Notes under the pieces: generated by a model | The model's database searches: none | What the model was told of the DNA's origin: nothing | The model's input: the letters and a program-made list of their open reading frames with translations, nothing else | Shown here: piece by piece, positions 9,984 to 20,874 of the stretch | How the letters are laid out: every line of letters starts with the position of its first letter | Position numbering within the stretch: the first letter of the stretch is position 1 | NCBI GenBank assembly: GCA_019915015.1 | Contig: JAHBBC010000039.1 | Location: 1 to 64,000 of the forward strand | DNA from: Auriscalpium vulgare | Taxonomy: Eukaryota > Basidiomycota > Agaricomycetes > Russulales > Auriscalpiaceae | Direction: 5' to 3' | DNA: 64,000 nt | Translations under genes and position numbers: made by a program

Positions 9984-11560
9984 GCCGCGACGCGGCACGG
10001 TCGGATGAGGGGGGTGGGGAGGAGACAGGCCACGCGCGGGGTTGGGGTCGGTTCTAGGCTGCCTTCAGGCGACTGGCTCCGTGTCGCGGACCGGTTGGAT
10101 CTGGGCGTCAGGGAACCCCGGAGGGAGTGCTGAAGGACGAGGTTGAGGTTGAGGTGCGCATGTAAGGGGGGTTCAGCGCGCTCTCATGCTGACGCGCGGA
10201 CTGGTTTGGCTGGTGCCGCAGCCGGGCTGGAAAGTGCGGAGGCTGACGGCGCGCGGGGGCCATGGGGATGGCGCCGCGGGTCTTCGGCGCCGTGGTTGAC
10301 TGGGCTGGCGGCAACGCTAGTCTGGGGTGATGCCACGGTGACGCACGCTCGGGGTGGGGGAGGGCGGGCTCAGTGCGCCTGAGATCCTGGTCGGTGACTG
10401 GTCTGGCATCAGTCGTCGTCGAGGGTCGGTGAAGGCGTGACGGGGGTCATGGAGGGGCAGGCTCTTCGGGCTGTGGATCGCTGCATGGGTTGGACTTCGT
10501 GTCTGCCCGCGTAGTTGTGAGACGGCTAGGGGACAGGTGGGCACGGGGGCATATGGGCTGTGGCTCCGTGCGTTTCTGACGCCTTCGTACGGGCGAGCTT
10601 AGCTGGTTCGCGGCGGGAGCTCGTACGCGGGCGTTGAGGCAGGCACGAGAGTCATATGGAGGCGACTCGGTCTCCCGACCTGGCGCAAACCGGCGGCGGC
10701 GGCTGCAAGGGGTGCGCTGGGAAGGCGGCTGACGAGCCTGTGGGATGCTCAGCGTGTTCTGTCCGGTGGCGTTTCCGGACTGATGGTGATGCGCGCGTGG
10801 GCGGCGAGCAGTCGCGGGCTGAGGCTGTTCTCGCAGATCGGTGGTGAACTCAGGTAGGCTGGGCGCTGCCTGAGCACCGCGGTGAATCTTTGATGGGTGG
10901 TACCTTTCGGGGCGCGATGTGCACTCCGGTGTCTTCGTACGGGCTGATCTCGGCTGCTTGCGAGGCTGGGTTAGTACCGCGGAGACTGACGAGGGCATGG
11001 AGCGTCACGCTGTGAGGCTGATTGGTACTCTTCGGGGCGCGATGTGCACTCCGGTGTCTTCGTACGGGCTGATCTCGGCTGCTTGCGAGGCTGGGTTAGT
11101 ACCGCGGAGACTGACGAGGGAACGGAGCGTCGCGCTGGGAGGCTGATTGGTACCCTTCGGGACGCAATGTGCGCTCTGGTGTCTTTGTACGGGCTGATCT
11201 TGGCTGCTTGCGAGGTTGGGTTAGTACCGCAGAGACTGACGAGGGCACGGAGCGTCGCGCTGGGAAGACTCCGGGTTGTTTAACTCCATCGTCGGCAGGG
11301 CTTGCGGCCCAACTTGCCTGGTCGGCGGTGGACGATTCTACTCGTGGTCTGCGGGATCTGGGGCTTTATGTGCTATGGCGGACTCGCGAAGCTGGGGCTC
11401 ATCGTTATCTGTTTTTTTTATAATTACCTTTCGCATGTCCTGCATGTCCTGGCTGCTCTCTTCCATAAAATGTATGAATGCTACTGTCCTGTGTACGTGA
11501 CTCATTGTCTGTATCTGTATATTTGCTATTTTCCTACTACATCATCTGTGCTTCCGTCGC
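9984..11560 (+). other. Strand-skewed G-rich non-coding region
   Basis: From about 10000 to 11400 the plus strand is visibly rich in G and T, giving long but low-complexity antisense frames that look like composition artefacts. It includes the 125-bp tandem repeat. From about 11400 the sequence changes abruptly to T-rich DNA (a run of eight T, then TCTGTATATTTGC), which resembles the 3' end of a fungal transcript. No conserved protein is seen. Confidence 0.4.
10918..11280 (+). repeat. 125-bp tandem repeat, three copies
   Basis: Copies begin at 10918, 11043 and 11168, each opening with TGTGC(A/G)CTC(C/T)GGTGTCTT, exactly 125 bp apart. Because 125 is not a multiple of three, each copy is read in a different frame, which argues against a conserved protein repeat. 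Confidence 0.8.
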
Positions 11561-11682
11561 TATGAGCTAGCATATAACGTCTTCAAACTGCTGCGGCAGG
11601 TGATCGTGTTCGGTCTGACCTAAGCGCTCTGACTCATACCGTCCTCTGCCTTCCGCGCGGACTCGACTATGTACTTCACTCT

Positions 11683-11784
11683 GTGCCACCACATAACAGA
11701 AGCGGCATGCATGTTGGTTCTGAATGACAGTACGTCAGTTCTCTTCGATTCAAAACCTAGGCTCCTAGATCTCGACAGATGCTC
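11683..11784 (+). repeat. Dispersed repeat, copy 1
   Basis: About 100 bp sharing GCCACCACATAACA, GGTTCTGAATGAC, TACGTCAGT and ACCTAGGCTCCTAGA in the same order with the segment at 18074-18169. Confidence 0.65.
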
Positions 11785-12023
11785 CTTATCACGCTCAGAG
11801 AGTCGGAGTCCACTTCGATAGGTGTTTGCGTTGAACGCCACAGGTCCATCTGCACAGCCCATGCGCAGACTGTGACGCAACCCTGTGCGACCTTCCGGTT
11901 TAGATCTACTGTCAAACGGAATGAGTAGCAGTGGCGGCATCGAATAAGTATAGCGCAAGTCATGTCTGGGAGTCTAACATTCCTCATACCCCGGGCCAAC
12001 CGTCAACAGTCACCCCACTTTGC

Positions 12024-13642
12024 ATGACCCCTACCTTCCCCCTTCGTCCCCTCAACACTCGAATCCCCCACCCGCTACGCCACGGCGCTCCTCCGAGGCC
12101 AGGTGTCATATCCTCGTGTGCCCACGCGGCCTGGAACCTAATCGCGCGCCTGTTCCGCTCGCGCTGGGTCGTCGCATGCCTCATCTTCTTCTACGTGACC
12201 ATATTCGCTGGGATATGGATCGGCCTACTCCTGCGCACTCCAGATCTCGCGAACATGCCACGCGCGGCAGGATTCCCGGACGAACGCTGGGTCTCGAGCT
12301 GGCGCTGGTCGCCGCGGATCCTATTGGGCGCGTGCTGACCATAGATTGGGTCGTATTGTCGGATACGTGCACCACCAACTGGACGTCCATGGAGACGAAG
12401 AGTCCCGAAGGTCTCGCGGAGTGCGCTCCCGTCAATATCTTCATCGATCCGTGAGCACCTCTCTCATCCAAACTTAGAACGTCCTGTCTAATAAGCTATA
12501 TACAGAAATCTACTCTTCCCGCGGGAGGAGGTAATATGCCCTCGGATCCTTCGGTGGTCGCATCGAACAACGTGGCAATGCAGCCCATCTTCCAGTTCAA
12601 TGCCAGCGCGTCGGAGATCTACCCATCCAGCGAGGCGATTTTCCGCACGCAGATGCTGATATTCAACGCCGATTACGATCTGAGATCAACCGTGGAGAAT
12701 TACCCATTCGATCTGTGAGCCTCAATAGGTCTGATTATGTAGTCGCCTGCTGAAGGTGGGGATCCCGACAGGTACTACACAGAAATTTTTATGTTCGGCA
12801 TAGAGAACGGGACGAACAAACATGTGGCATTGTCTATCGACCTGACGATGGGTGTCGCGTTGTGAGTGATTATACTTTGCCATCAGGTGGTGCTTGAAGT
12901 AACATGCTGCAACTCAGTGGTTTCAAAGTATCAGGAATGACGCTCTCATCTGACGACATCGACAATTACATCGCGAACGGTCTCACCGGATTTTCTCTGA
13001 GTATCACAAGGGGCGTCCTTGTCAAGGCCTACGTGATGTCAATTATCATAGCGATGTGTGAGTTCCTGCCGCGTAGTTCACGTTTTTTGAGTAATGACAT
13101 TCGTCTTGACTCTTCAGGGATCATTGATCTCATGCTTGTGGCCATCTCAATCAGGGCCGTGCTCTTTGGCTACAAGACGGACTCGGCGATATTGGTGGTG
13201 CCCATTGCAACGCTTTTTGCATTCACATCACTCCGCTCTTCCATGCCTGGTGCTCTAGCAGCATTTGGTGCGTCAATGAATGCACGTACTATTACAGTGG
13301 GTGAAGGCTTACGTGTCCCTTCAATCTAGGTGCAATCATTGGTTCGTAGGACAAATTCCTGGACAATACTAGGATGCTGACGTTGTGTCCGAGTAGATTT
13401 TGTGGGCACGTTCCCCACTTTAGCCTACCTGCTCTTTGCAGTGCGTACCCTCACGCTGCGTGCTCGCCACCTAAGACCTTGCGTTAACGGCGTTTATTCA
13501 TCAGACTGTTTTGAGCCTTGCTTCATTTCTTCGCGCTGTGCCAGTGCGACAGCCCCAAGCACAACCTGCTGTAACGACAGACGTCGAAGCTCCTGCTCAA
13601 AGAGCTCTCTTCAGGGAGATAGGCGGCGACTATCCTGCATAA
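12024..13642 (+). CDS. DUF4436-like membrane protein, frame-broken
   Basis: Eight exons can be traced: 12024-12450, 12506-12714, 12772-12861, 12918-13057, 13118-13267, 13330-13341, 13397-13440 and 13505-13642. An N-terminal membrane segment (VVACLIFFYVTIFAGIWIG) precedes a soluble region with NYPFDLYYTEIF, then three C-terminal hydrophobic segments (around IIDLMLVAISIRAVLF, LVVPIATLFAF and FPTLAYLLFA). This pattern, with the YPFDxY motif, fits the DUF4436 family of fungi and mycobacteria; the assignment is from memory of the family. The frame changes once near 12280 inside exon 1 and again near 12510-12535. The locus is therefore either a young pseudogene or carries base errors. Exons 3-8 splice cleanly in frame, including a 12-nt exon 6. 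Confidence 0.55.
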
Positions 13643-13714
13643 CGCTCTTAGGCGCACGTTGATCTGGATACGGCCATGATACTACTACTCGTACAACTTG
13701 ACATTCAATACCAT

Positions 13715-13990
13715 TGCACGAGCGACGTTCCTCTATGTCTGCTGAACAATATCAGTGCCTCGATCGCAGAACAGGAGGAAGAGACTCACAAGCTTTCGTC
13801 TCGTACCCCCTCGCGCCGATAATGACGTTCCAGGGCTGCTGTGCCTTCCCGCTGAGGTAATTCCCCGACATACCTCATACACTTCACTCCATTCACATTA
13901 GTGCGGGACCGCTCAGCTGCCCGCTCTTCAATGCCTCCGCGACGCGGCATTTGACCGCGCGGCGTGCGAAGTCCTTCTTGAAGTCACGAT
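13715..13990 (-). pseudogene. Formate dehydrogenase 3' remnant
   Basis: A degenerate minus-strand copy of the 3' part of the formate dehydrogenase gene at 24629-26275. The complement shows a mutated version of the C-terminal [11 protein letters not shown] region and final splice donor, then a jump to [13 protein letters not shown] and a damaged KKDFARRAV for [11 protein letters not shown]. The segment that codes for the dehydrogenase core, including MVPHYSG, is deleted. Confidence 0.6.
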
Positions 13991-14330
13991 GCAGAAAAAA
14001 TGCGAACCCTTGCAGAAGTTGGGGCGAAATGGCGGGGGCGAGGCAGCAAAGCCATGTACAGTGAAGCGAAAGAGAGGCTCGGAGGGGGGAAAGCATAAAC
14101 CAGAGCAAACGGAGGCGATGGCAGCCCTTGACGCTTGAATCAACACCGCATGACGAGCGATGACCTGTCTTGAACCCAGGGTATGCCACAAACTGTATAC
14201 TGGCATTCATGAGGATTATTTGATACACTTCTAGAACATAGCGACAGGGCGGGAGGGATGATGCAAAGCGATAAGAATACACAAAGCGAATGATGCGTAT
14301 CGGGGGTCGGTCGAGTCACGAGCACGTCGT

Positions 14331-15065
14331 TCACGCCCGTGATTCTTGACTGCGCGGTTTGAGAACTGAAGACGCGCATGAGTGAACGGCGCAATGGAAT
14401 AAACATGGTACTGCAAACCTGTTTGACGAGCTCGACCGCGACGGACCCACTGCCAGTCACACCAGTCCAAGAACCACTTCTCTGGCTGGCCTTGGGCAAA
14501 GAAGTCGCGCAATTTCGAACGGTGTTCCTCGGCTATGACGCCTTTGTGATTTGTACCCAGGGAAAACCCCAACTGGAATCCCTTGCCATTCCGGATGTCT
14601 GAGATCATCACGACAGCGGCCGTGCTCTTGGAGAGCCGAGGCAAACCGAGGTGCTGCATGATTCCCGAAATCCAGCTGAGACTGAGGAGTGTCATGTCCG
14701 TATCTGGTGTCATCGGTACGCCGGGAAAAGTCGAGGTATTGACGACGAGATGCGGGAGGTGCTGCAACGTGTACTGCATGATGGCGTCGTTGTCGAATAG
14801 CCAGCCGAGATGGAGGACAGGGGGGAGGTAAGGGCAGTTGGGCAGCGGATATAGGTAGTACGGGAGCTCGCGCAACGGCTGTTGGTGCTCGAAAAAGAAC
14901 GCTCGATCCTGACAAGGAGAGTGTCAGTACATTGGGCAAGTGGCGCATGCAGTCACAGCTACTCACCTCGATCGTGTACACAAGCTTTTTGCCTTCCCGC
15001 GGGAGGAACTCACCGCGCTCGCGAGTGGGAACGACGGTGGAGGTCGAAGAGTCTGAGTCGCTCAT
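14331..15065 (-). CDS. Family B copy M1, intact hypothetical protein (207 aa)
   Basis: Exons on the minus strand are 14967-15065, 14419-14908 and 14331-14365, joining to 207 codons. The start MSDSDSSTSTVVPTR, REGKKLVYTIE, LHLGWLFDND, HLGLPRLSKS, SLGTNHKGVI, EKWFLDWCDWQWVRRG and the end LKPRSQESRA are all in frame. Intron positions and phases are identical to the plus-strand copies. The 3' flank down to about 14160 is shared with the other minus copies. It starts 624 bp from family A copy 2, which points the other way. Function unknown. Confidence 0.75.
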
Positions 15066-15689
15066 GGCGGGGGCACTGAACGAACGAACCAGGTTCGTGT
15101 CCAAGGTTATGATAGCCGTGCTAAGCGCCCACGGCCCGTTCCGGCCACAGACTTCCCAGCCATGTACATTGTACATACGCTGGTTTCCCATAGTTCTGCT
15201 TTCCATTGTTCCGTGTTCTCTTGGTCATCAAGCTGCAAAGCTGCAAGGCCAGGACGAAGTCATCATAATACAGTTCGCGGTAACCTTCGGCTGATTGACA
15301 AACTTTGCCGATGCCCGACACTGTCCCAGTCGTGCGTGACTCTGCGCAGAAGACAGTATGTCGTGTCTACCTCGCTGTATTCGTCATTCTGAAGCATACG
15401 TCTCAGTTGAAAGCACGGAAATGACTCTGAGGGACTCAGACGCAGACGGGTGACCGCATCTCCGGCAAATCTCCGGGACTAGCTGGATCTTCCAACAATG
15501 CAAGAATGCAAGAACTAACATTTCCTCAAGGTGGCAATCCTCACCGGCCTGCGCGGAATTGGGAACAATGCGCTAAACGAGTTGCCCGGAGAAGTATTTA
15601 ATATCGCATGGGGCGCTTTGCCTCGGCTCACGCATCCTCGCCCCTCAGACTTCAGTCAGTATCAGCCATCCTCTTTTCACACTATCACT

Positions 15690-16827
15690 ATGGAACACGA
15701 AGAGCCAGACGCACCTGCTATGTGGCCCCAGGATTACACGGTCGGGTTGACCAGGGCGGACCGTGACGTTGTGGCCGATGTGGCAACGTGCTTTGAAGAT
15801 GCCCTCCAAAGTGAACGCGAGGAGTCTTGGTACGAGGCCCACAACTTGGCCCTCTCATACTTGACAGGACTGTACCGTACGGCTACGGAGTCATTCAACG
15901 TTGCCCCTCCAGCACCTTTGTTTGCGCGAAGGCACGCATGGCAAAGTGACTCTGATGGTGCTGGGTCAGCCGGCGGGCCCGAGGGTGATGATGAGAGGAT
16001 GGTCGTAGATGACTTACATATGGGGCACAGTATGTGCGTTCTGATTTCTTAATGCTCGTTTTAGGCATGTACGAACTCACTCGCGACTATAGTCAGTGGC
16101 AAGGGTGCACAGAAAGGCATTCGCTCGTACCACGAGGGCGGATCTCGCAAACAACTAGCCGAAACCACCGACTCGGATTCCGAAGCTCGTGGCACAGGCT
16201 ACGACGAGGACGAGGAAATGTCTGCCAGATTCACCGCGGAGCGTTCGTCTGCACGCGAGACTGGGAAGGAGCGCAACAATCTCAACTCGTCAACAAGTTC
16301 AAAGCCTTTGACGGATGATGGACATATCTCCGAGGACGACATCAAGCACCGCCTGGCAGACTTCGTCATCATCAGGCGGCGAGATCAGACTAGGGCCGTC
16401 GTGTCTGTCGTCGAAGTCAAGCCCCAGCCTTGGACGAAGGACAGCCTATTCAACAGGTGCCGAGAGGCTTGCGGCACGGACTCGCGTCTCTGAGATGATG
16501 CCTCAAGTTGTCCAGCAGGTTCAGTTCGCATTTCGCGAGCACAGTTCACGGCAACGTGTATGGGCGCTGTGCCTCGTGGGTCACTGGTGCAGGTTTCTCT
16601 GCTTCGACCGAGAGAAGACCCCAGGCATTGTTTTCGATGACATACACCCCAGCCTGGGGTATAAACATGACCCGGCGAAGAACGAACCTGAATTTGACGA
16701 AGTCCCGAGCTCCGAGTCCGCCGTGTTTCCAATCCTTACGGAAGACGGCCACGACTTCCACCCCGATTTCAAAACACATTGGTTGGAGTTCATGAAATGG
16801 GCTCGTAGCATGGAGCTACAGGATTGA
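15690..16827 (+). CDS. Family A copy 2, putative PD-(D/E)XK-like protein, one frame break
   Basis: The best-preserved family A copy. Exon 1 is 15690-16029 (MEHEEPDAPAM start, FEDALQSEREE, LSYLTGLYR, then an acidic Gly/Asp stretch). Exon 2 is 16093-16827, with KHRLADFVIIRRR, VVSVVEVKP, MMPQVVQQVQFAF and a C-terminal FMKWARSMEL. The frame shifts by one base between SLFN and the AERLAARTRV block near 16455-16480, which the copy at 180-1348 does not show at that place. DF...VEVK followed by a Gln-rich helix is the shape of a PD-(D/E)XK nuclease core (inference). No membrane segment is present. It could be an expressed gene with a base error or a recent pseudogene. It is divergent from family B copy M1. 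Confidence 0.6.
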
Positions 16828-17174
16828 TGTTCACTGAACAAGTGCGTAATATTTTCTTTCGTCTTTATCTCTCTGATCTGTGGAAATAGGCAAGTGAGCA
16901 AGCGAACAAGGCGAAAGAAAGTACGATCGTAATCAGAGAGATGAGCGTACTGTATGAGACTGGATGTTTCGAATATATTCCGCACAAATATTCGTTTTTT
17001 GCCAACATAACTTAACCCTAAGAAGGCCTTCAGTGCGACTTACTGGCACGAAGCTCCAATCTTCCTTTTCATTAGGACACGACGTTCACAACGAGCTTGT
17101 CATGATAACGATCTTGCCATAATACTGTTTATACAATCACATGCAGCATCGATAGACTACACGAGCGACATTCC

Positions 17175-18060
17175 TCAGCGCTGACCGTCTGTGTGGCATT
17201 ATCAGCGCCGCGATCGCCAAATCGAAGGAGGGAACTCACAAACTTTCGTCTCGTACCCACTCACGCCGATGATGACGTTTCCAGGCTCCTGCGGCTTGCC
17301 GCTGAGGTAGTTCTCCAGGATACTCTTCACGCCATTCGCATAGCGCGCTTGCGCGTCGAGCGTCGTGCCGGAGTAGTGCGGGACCATACCGTTGCCGCCG
17401 CCGAGGGGGTTCTTCATCGTGCGCCAGACATGGTCGCGCGGCGCGGGCTGCACGTTCCACACGTCACCCGCGTACCCACTCAGCTGCCCGCTCTTCAGAG
17501 CCTCGGCGACGGCGTCCTTGTCGCAGATGGCACCGCGCGCGGTGCCCACAAGCCATGCGCCCTGCGAAATCGTGTTAGCTGTGGTGAGAATACGAGGCGG
17601 AGGTTTGTATACCTTCTTAAGGTGCTTCAGAAGCTCCGCGTTTACGAGGCCGCGCGTGCCTTCGTGAAGTAGGCAGTTGACCGTGACGACATCGCATTGA
17701 GACACGAAATCCTGAATAAAAATAATTGCAGACCAATTACGAAGACGGTATGCGGGAGGCAAACCTTCAGGTCCTCCACGCTACGAGCGTTGATAGCCTT
17801 GGTAGCCTCTGAAGAAGCGTCAGCTGATACTGAATTGCATGTGAGGACGGGGAGACTGACGTGCCGGGAGGGCAGCGTGATCGTAGTACAGCAGCTCCTT
17901 GCAGTCAAATGGCACGAGGCGTTGAAGGACACGGTACCCGATGCGGCCAGCGCCGATGGTGCCAACGACCTTATTATCAAGGTCAAACGCATTGCGGGCG
18001 ATCTGAGATACTTGCCAATCACCGCGCTCGATCATCTACAGCCAGGTGAGCCACAAGCAA
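17175..18060 (-). pseudogene. Formate dehydrogenase, 5'-truncated copy
   Basis: Homologous to exons 8-12 of the intact gene at 24629-26275. Minus-strand exons are 17861-18035, 17765-17808, 17613-17711, 17240-17561 and 17175-17188. They have the same sizes and phases and encode [25 protein letters not shown], the MVPHYSG block and a YGQR end. Similarity stops inside intron 7 at about 18060, so the N-terminal catalytic half ([14 protein letters not shown], the catalytic Asn) is missing. The conserved VNTARG reads VGTARG. The part that remains is open and correctly spliceable, so the truncation may be fairly recent. The 3' UTR is also duplicated. Confidence 0.75.
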
Positions 18061-18073
18061 CATTCTCTCGAAC

Positions 18074-18169
18074 TGCCACCACATAACACAAGCGTCATGG
18101 TGGTTCTGAATGACGATACGTCAGTGCTCTTCGAGTGAGAACCTAGGCTCCTAGAACTCGACAGATGCT
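18074..18169 (+). repeat. Dispersed repeat, copy 2
   Basis: Partner of the repeat at 11683-11784. It begins within about 15 bases of the point where the truncated formate dehydrogenase copy loses homology to the intact gene. Confidence 0.65.
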
Positions 18170-18387
18170 TGAGGAGGATGAACTGTGCCATGATGCACCG
18201 TCAAGACCCAGCAACGATGACCCGCCTTGAACCCAGGGTATGCCACAAACTGTTTACTGGCATTCATGAGTATTATTTGATACACTTCTAGAACATAGCG
18301 ACAGGGCGGGAGGGATGATGCAAAGCGATAAGAATACACAAAGCGAATGATGCTTATTGGGGTTCGATCGAATCACCAGCGCGTCGT

Positions 18388-19119
18388 TCACGCCCGTGAT
18401 TCTTGTATGCGCGGTTTGAGAACTGAAGACGCGTATTAGTGAACGGCGCAATGGAAGAAACATGGTACTGCAAACCTGTTCGACGAGCTCGGCCGCGACG
18501 GACCCACTGCCAGTCACAGATGTCCAAGAACCACTTCTCCGGCTGGCCTTGGGCGAGGAAATCGCGCAGTTTGGCACGGTGTTCCTCTGCGATGACGCCT
18601 TTGTGATTCGTACCTAGGGAAAATCCCAACTGGAATCCCTTGCCATGCCGTATGTCTGAGATGATCACGACAGCGGCCGTGCTCTTCGAGAACCGAGGCA
18701 AACCAAGATGCTGCATGATTCCCAAAGTCCAGCCGGGACTAAGAAGTGTCATGTCCGTGTTTGGTGTCATCGACATGCTAGCCGAAGTCGAGGTATGGAC
18801 GACGAGATGCGGGAGGTGCTGCAACGTGTACTGCATGATGGCATCGTTGTCGAATAGCCAGCCGAGATGGAGGACAGGAGGGAGGTAAGGGCAGTTGGGC
18901 AGCGGATATAGGTAGTACGGGAGCTCGCGCATTGGCTGTTGGTGCTCGAAGAAGAACGCTCGATCCTGACAAGGAGAGTGTCAGTACATTGGGCAAGTGG
19001 CACATGTCACAGCTACTCACCTCAATCGTGTACACAAGCTTTTTGCCTTCCCGCGGGAGGAACTCACCGCGCTCGCGAGTGGGAGCGACGGTGGAGGTGG
19101 AAGAGTCTGAGTTGCTCAT
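18388..19119 (-). CDS. Family B copy M2, intact hypothetical protein (207 aa)
   Basis: Minus-strand exons 19021-19119, 18476-18965 and 18388-18422 join to 207 codons with the same boundaries as M1. It starts with MSNSDSSTSTVAPTR (Asn replaces Asp at residue 3) and ends LKPRIQESRA. The conserved LHLGWLFDND, HLGLPRFSKS, SLGTNHKGVI and WQWVRRGRARR blocks are intact. No function is recognised. Confidence 0.75.
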
Positions 19120-19229
19120 GGCGGGCAGTGAACGAACTCGAACACAACTGTCTTACTTACATACTATGGGCTGAGCGCCCACGGCCCGTTCCGGCCACAC
19201 ACTCCCGGGCCGCAGCTATAGTAGTATCA

Positions 19230-19640
19230 TGTAGGATAACTACGTAGCAGCGTTCGGGCTGTTCAGGTTTGAGGCTTGATCTCACATTATCTCTACTACA
19301 CACACTACCACGCGCTGCAGTCGTCGCCTTACGATGGCGAAGTATGTCACGCGGTGGAAGGGATCTTCGTCGACATAGCTTGTTCTCTTTTCGCGGAGGC
19401 TTTGAAATCGTGGACTTGTTTAGTGGACGGTCTGATGTTGCCATTGTGTCCAAAGACGAAACTGCATCTTCCTCGGCCACGACAAGGTGTTGCTCAACTC
19501 GATGTCCTCCGATTGGCCGTTGAGATCAGAAAAAGACAATTCGGTATGGCCCATGGGGTTCATCTTTGTCGCGATGAAAGCTGCGGGTACGCTTGAGGGC
19601 TTTCGCGATCGTGCTTGAGGGCTTTCGCGGTCGTACACAC
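19230..19640 (-). pseudogene. Family A copy 3, fragment
   Basis: The minus strand shows HTELSFSDLNGQSEDIE, a SKPPRKENKL block and a damaged FAIVRRRLQRVVVCVVEI that ends in a stop where the other copies continue KPQTW. The pieces lie in different frames and the N- and C-terminal regions are absent. The nucleotide sequence is close to the copy at 180-1348. It sits between family B copies M2 and M3. Confidence 0.6.
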
Positions 19641-19830
19641 GTGGGCCTTTAAAATGATGATTGGACCAGAAAAGTGCACAAACTGTATACTGGCACTGAC
19701 TGGCAGTCATCAAGATTATTTGATACACTTCTAGAACGTAGCGACAGGGCGGGAGGGATGATGCAAAGCGATAAGAATACACAAAGCGAATGATGCGTAT
19801 TGGGGTTCAATCGAGTCACGAGGGCGTCGT

Positions 19831-20558
19831 TCACGCCCGTGATTCTTGAATGCGCGGTTTGAGAACTGAAGACGCGTATTAGTGAACGGCGCAACGCAAG
19901 AAACATGGTACTGCAAACCTGTTCGACGAGCTCGACCGCGGCGGACCCACTGCCAGTCACAGATGTCCAAGAACCACTTCTCTGGCTGGCCCTGTGCAAA
20001 GAAGTCGCGCAGTTTGGAGCGGTGTTCCTCGGCGATGACGCCTTTGTGGTTCGTACCAAGGGAAAATCCCAACTGGAATCCCTTGCCATTCCGGATGTCT
20101 GAGATTATCACGACGCCGGCCGTGCTCTTCGAGAACCGAGGCAAACCGAGATGCTGCATGACTCCCGAAGTCCAACCGGGACTAAGGAGTGTCATATCCG
20201 TGTCCGGTGTCGATATGTCGTTGAGACTCGAGGTATGGACGACGAGATGCGGGAGGTGCTGCAACGTGTACTGCATGATGGCGTCGTTGTCGAAAAGCCA
20301 GCCGAGATGGAGGACAGGGGGGAGGTAAGGGCAGTTGGGCAGCGGATATAGGTAGTACGGGAGCTCGCGCATTGGCTGTTGGTGCTCGAAGAAGAACGCT
20401 CGATCCTGGCAAGGAGAGAATGTCGGTACATAGGGCAAAGTGGCGCAGCTGCTCACCTCAATCGTGTAAACCAGCTTTTTGCCTTCACGCGGGAGGAACT
20501 CACCGCGCTCACGAGGAGTTGGAACGACAGTGGAGGTTGAAGAGTCTGAGTCGCTCAT
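19831..20558 (-). CDS. Family B copy M3, intact hypothetical protein (207 aa)
   Basis: Minus-strand exons 20457-20558, 19919-20405 and 19831-19865 join to 207 codons. Exon 1 has one extra codon (VVPTPRERGE) and exon 2 is one codon shorter in the variable loop (SSLNDIS). All conserved blocks and the LKPRIQESRA end are present. The retention of frame despite compensating codon-sized changes suggests the protein has been under selection. Function unknown. Confidence 0.75.
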
Positions 20559-20874
20559 GGCGGGGGCGTCCAAGTCGGAACTCGGTCTTATGATAGCCGC
20601 CGGAGACAGCCACAGACTCCTCCGCAGCCATGGAATGGCACTAAAGATCCACTTGAGCGACTTCTGGTCAATCACATTCTGGAGTGTTGGTGGGAGTAAG
20701 TAACTCGTCGGCCATGGTATGGGTGCGGCTGTAAATTCGTTGGCGGTGACCGGTGAAGGGAAACGGAGCTTGCTGCGCGAGCGCGGTGAATTATGAATGC
20801 ACGCAGCCAGATCGGGACGCGTCGCCGGCGTTCACTTGCTTTCTCGCGTCCACCACCACATATACGCAGCACTT

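Noticed and set aside
10447..10998. 183-codon minus-strand frame in the G-rich segment
   Set aside because: Low-complexity Arg/Pro/Ser composition follows from strand skew; no motif and no splice sites.
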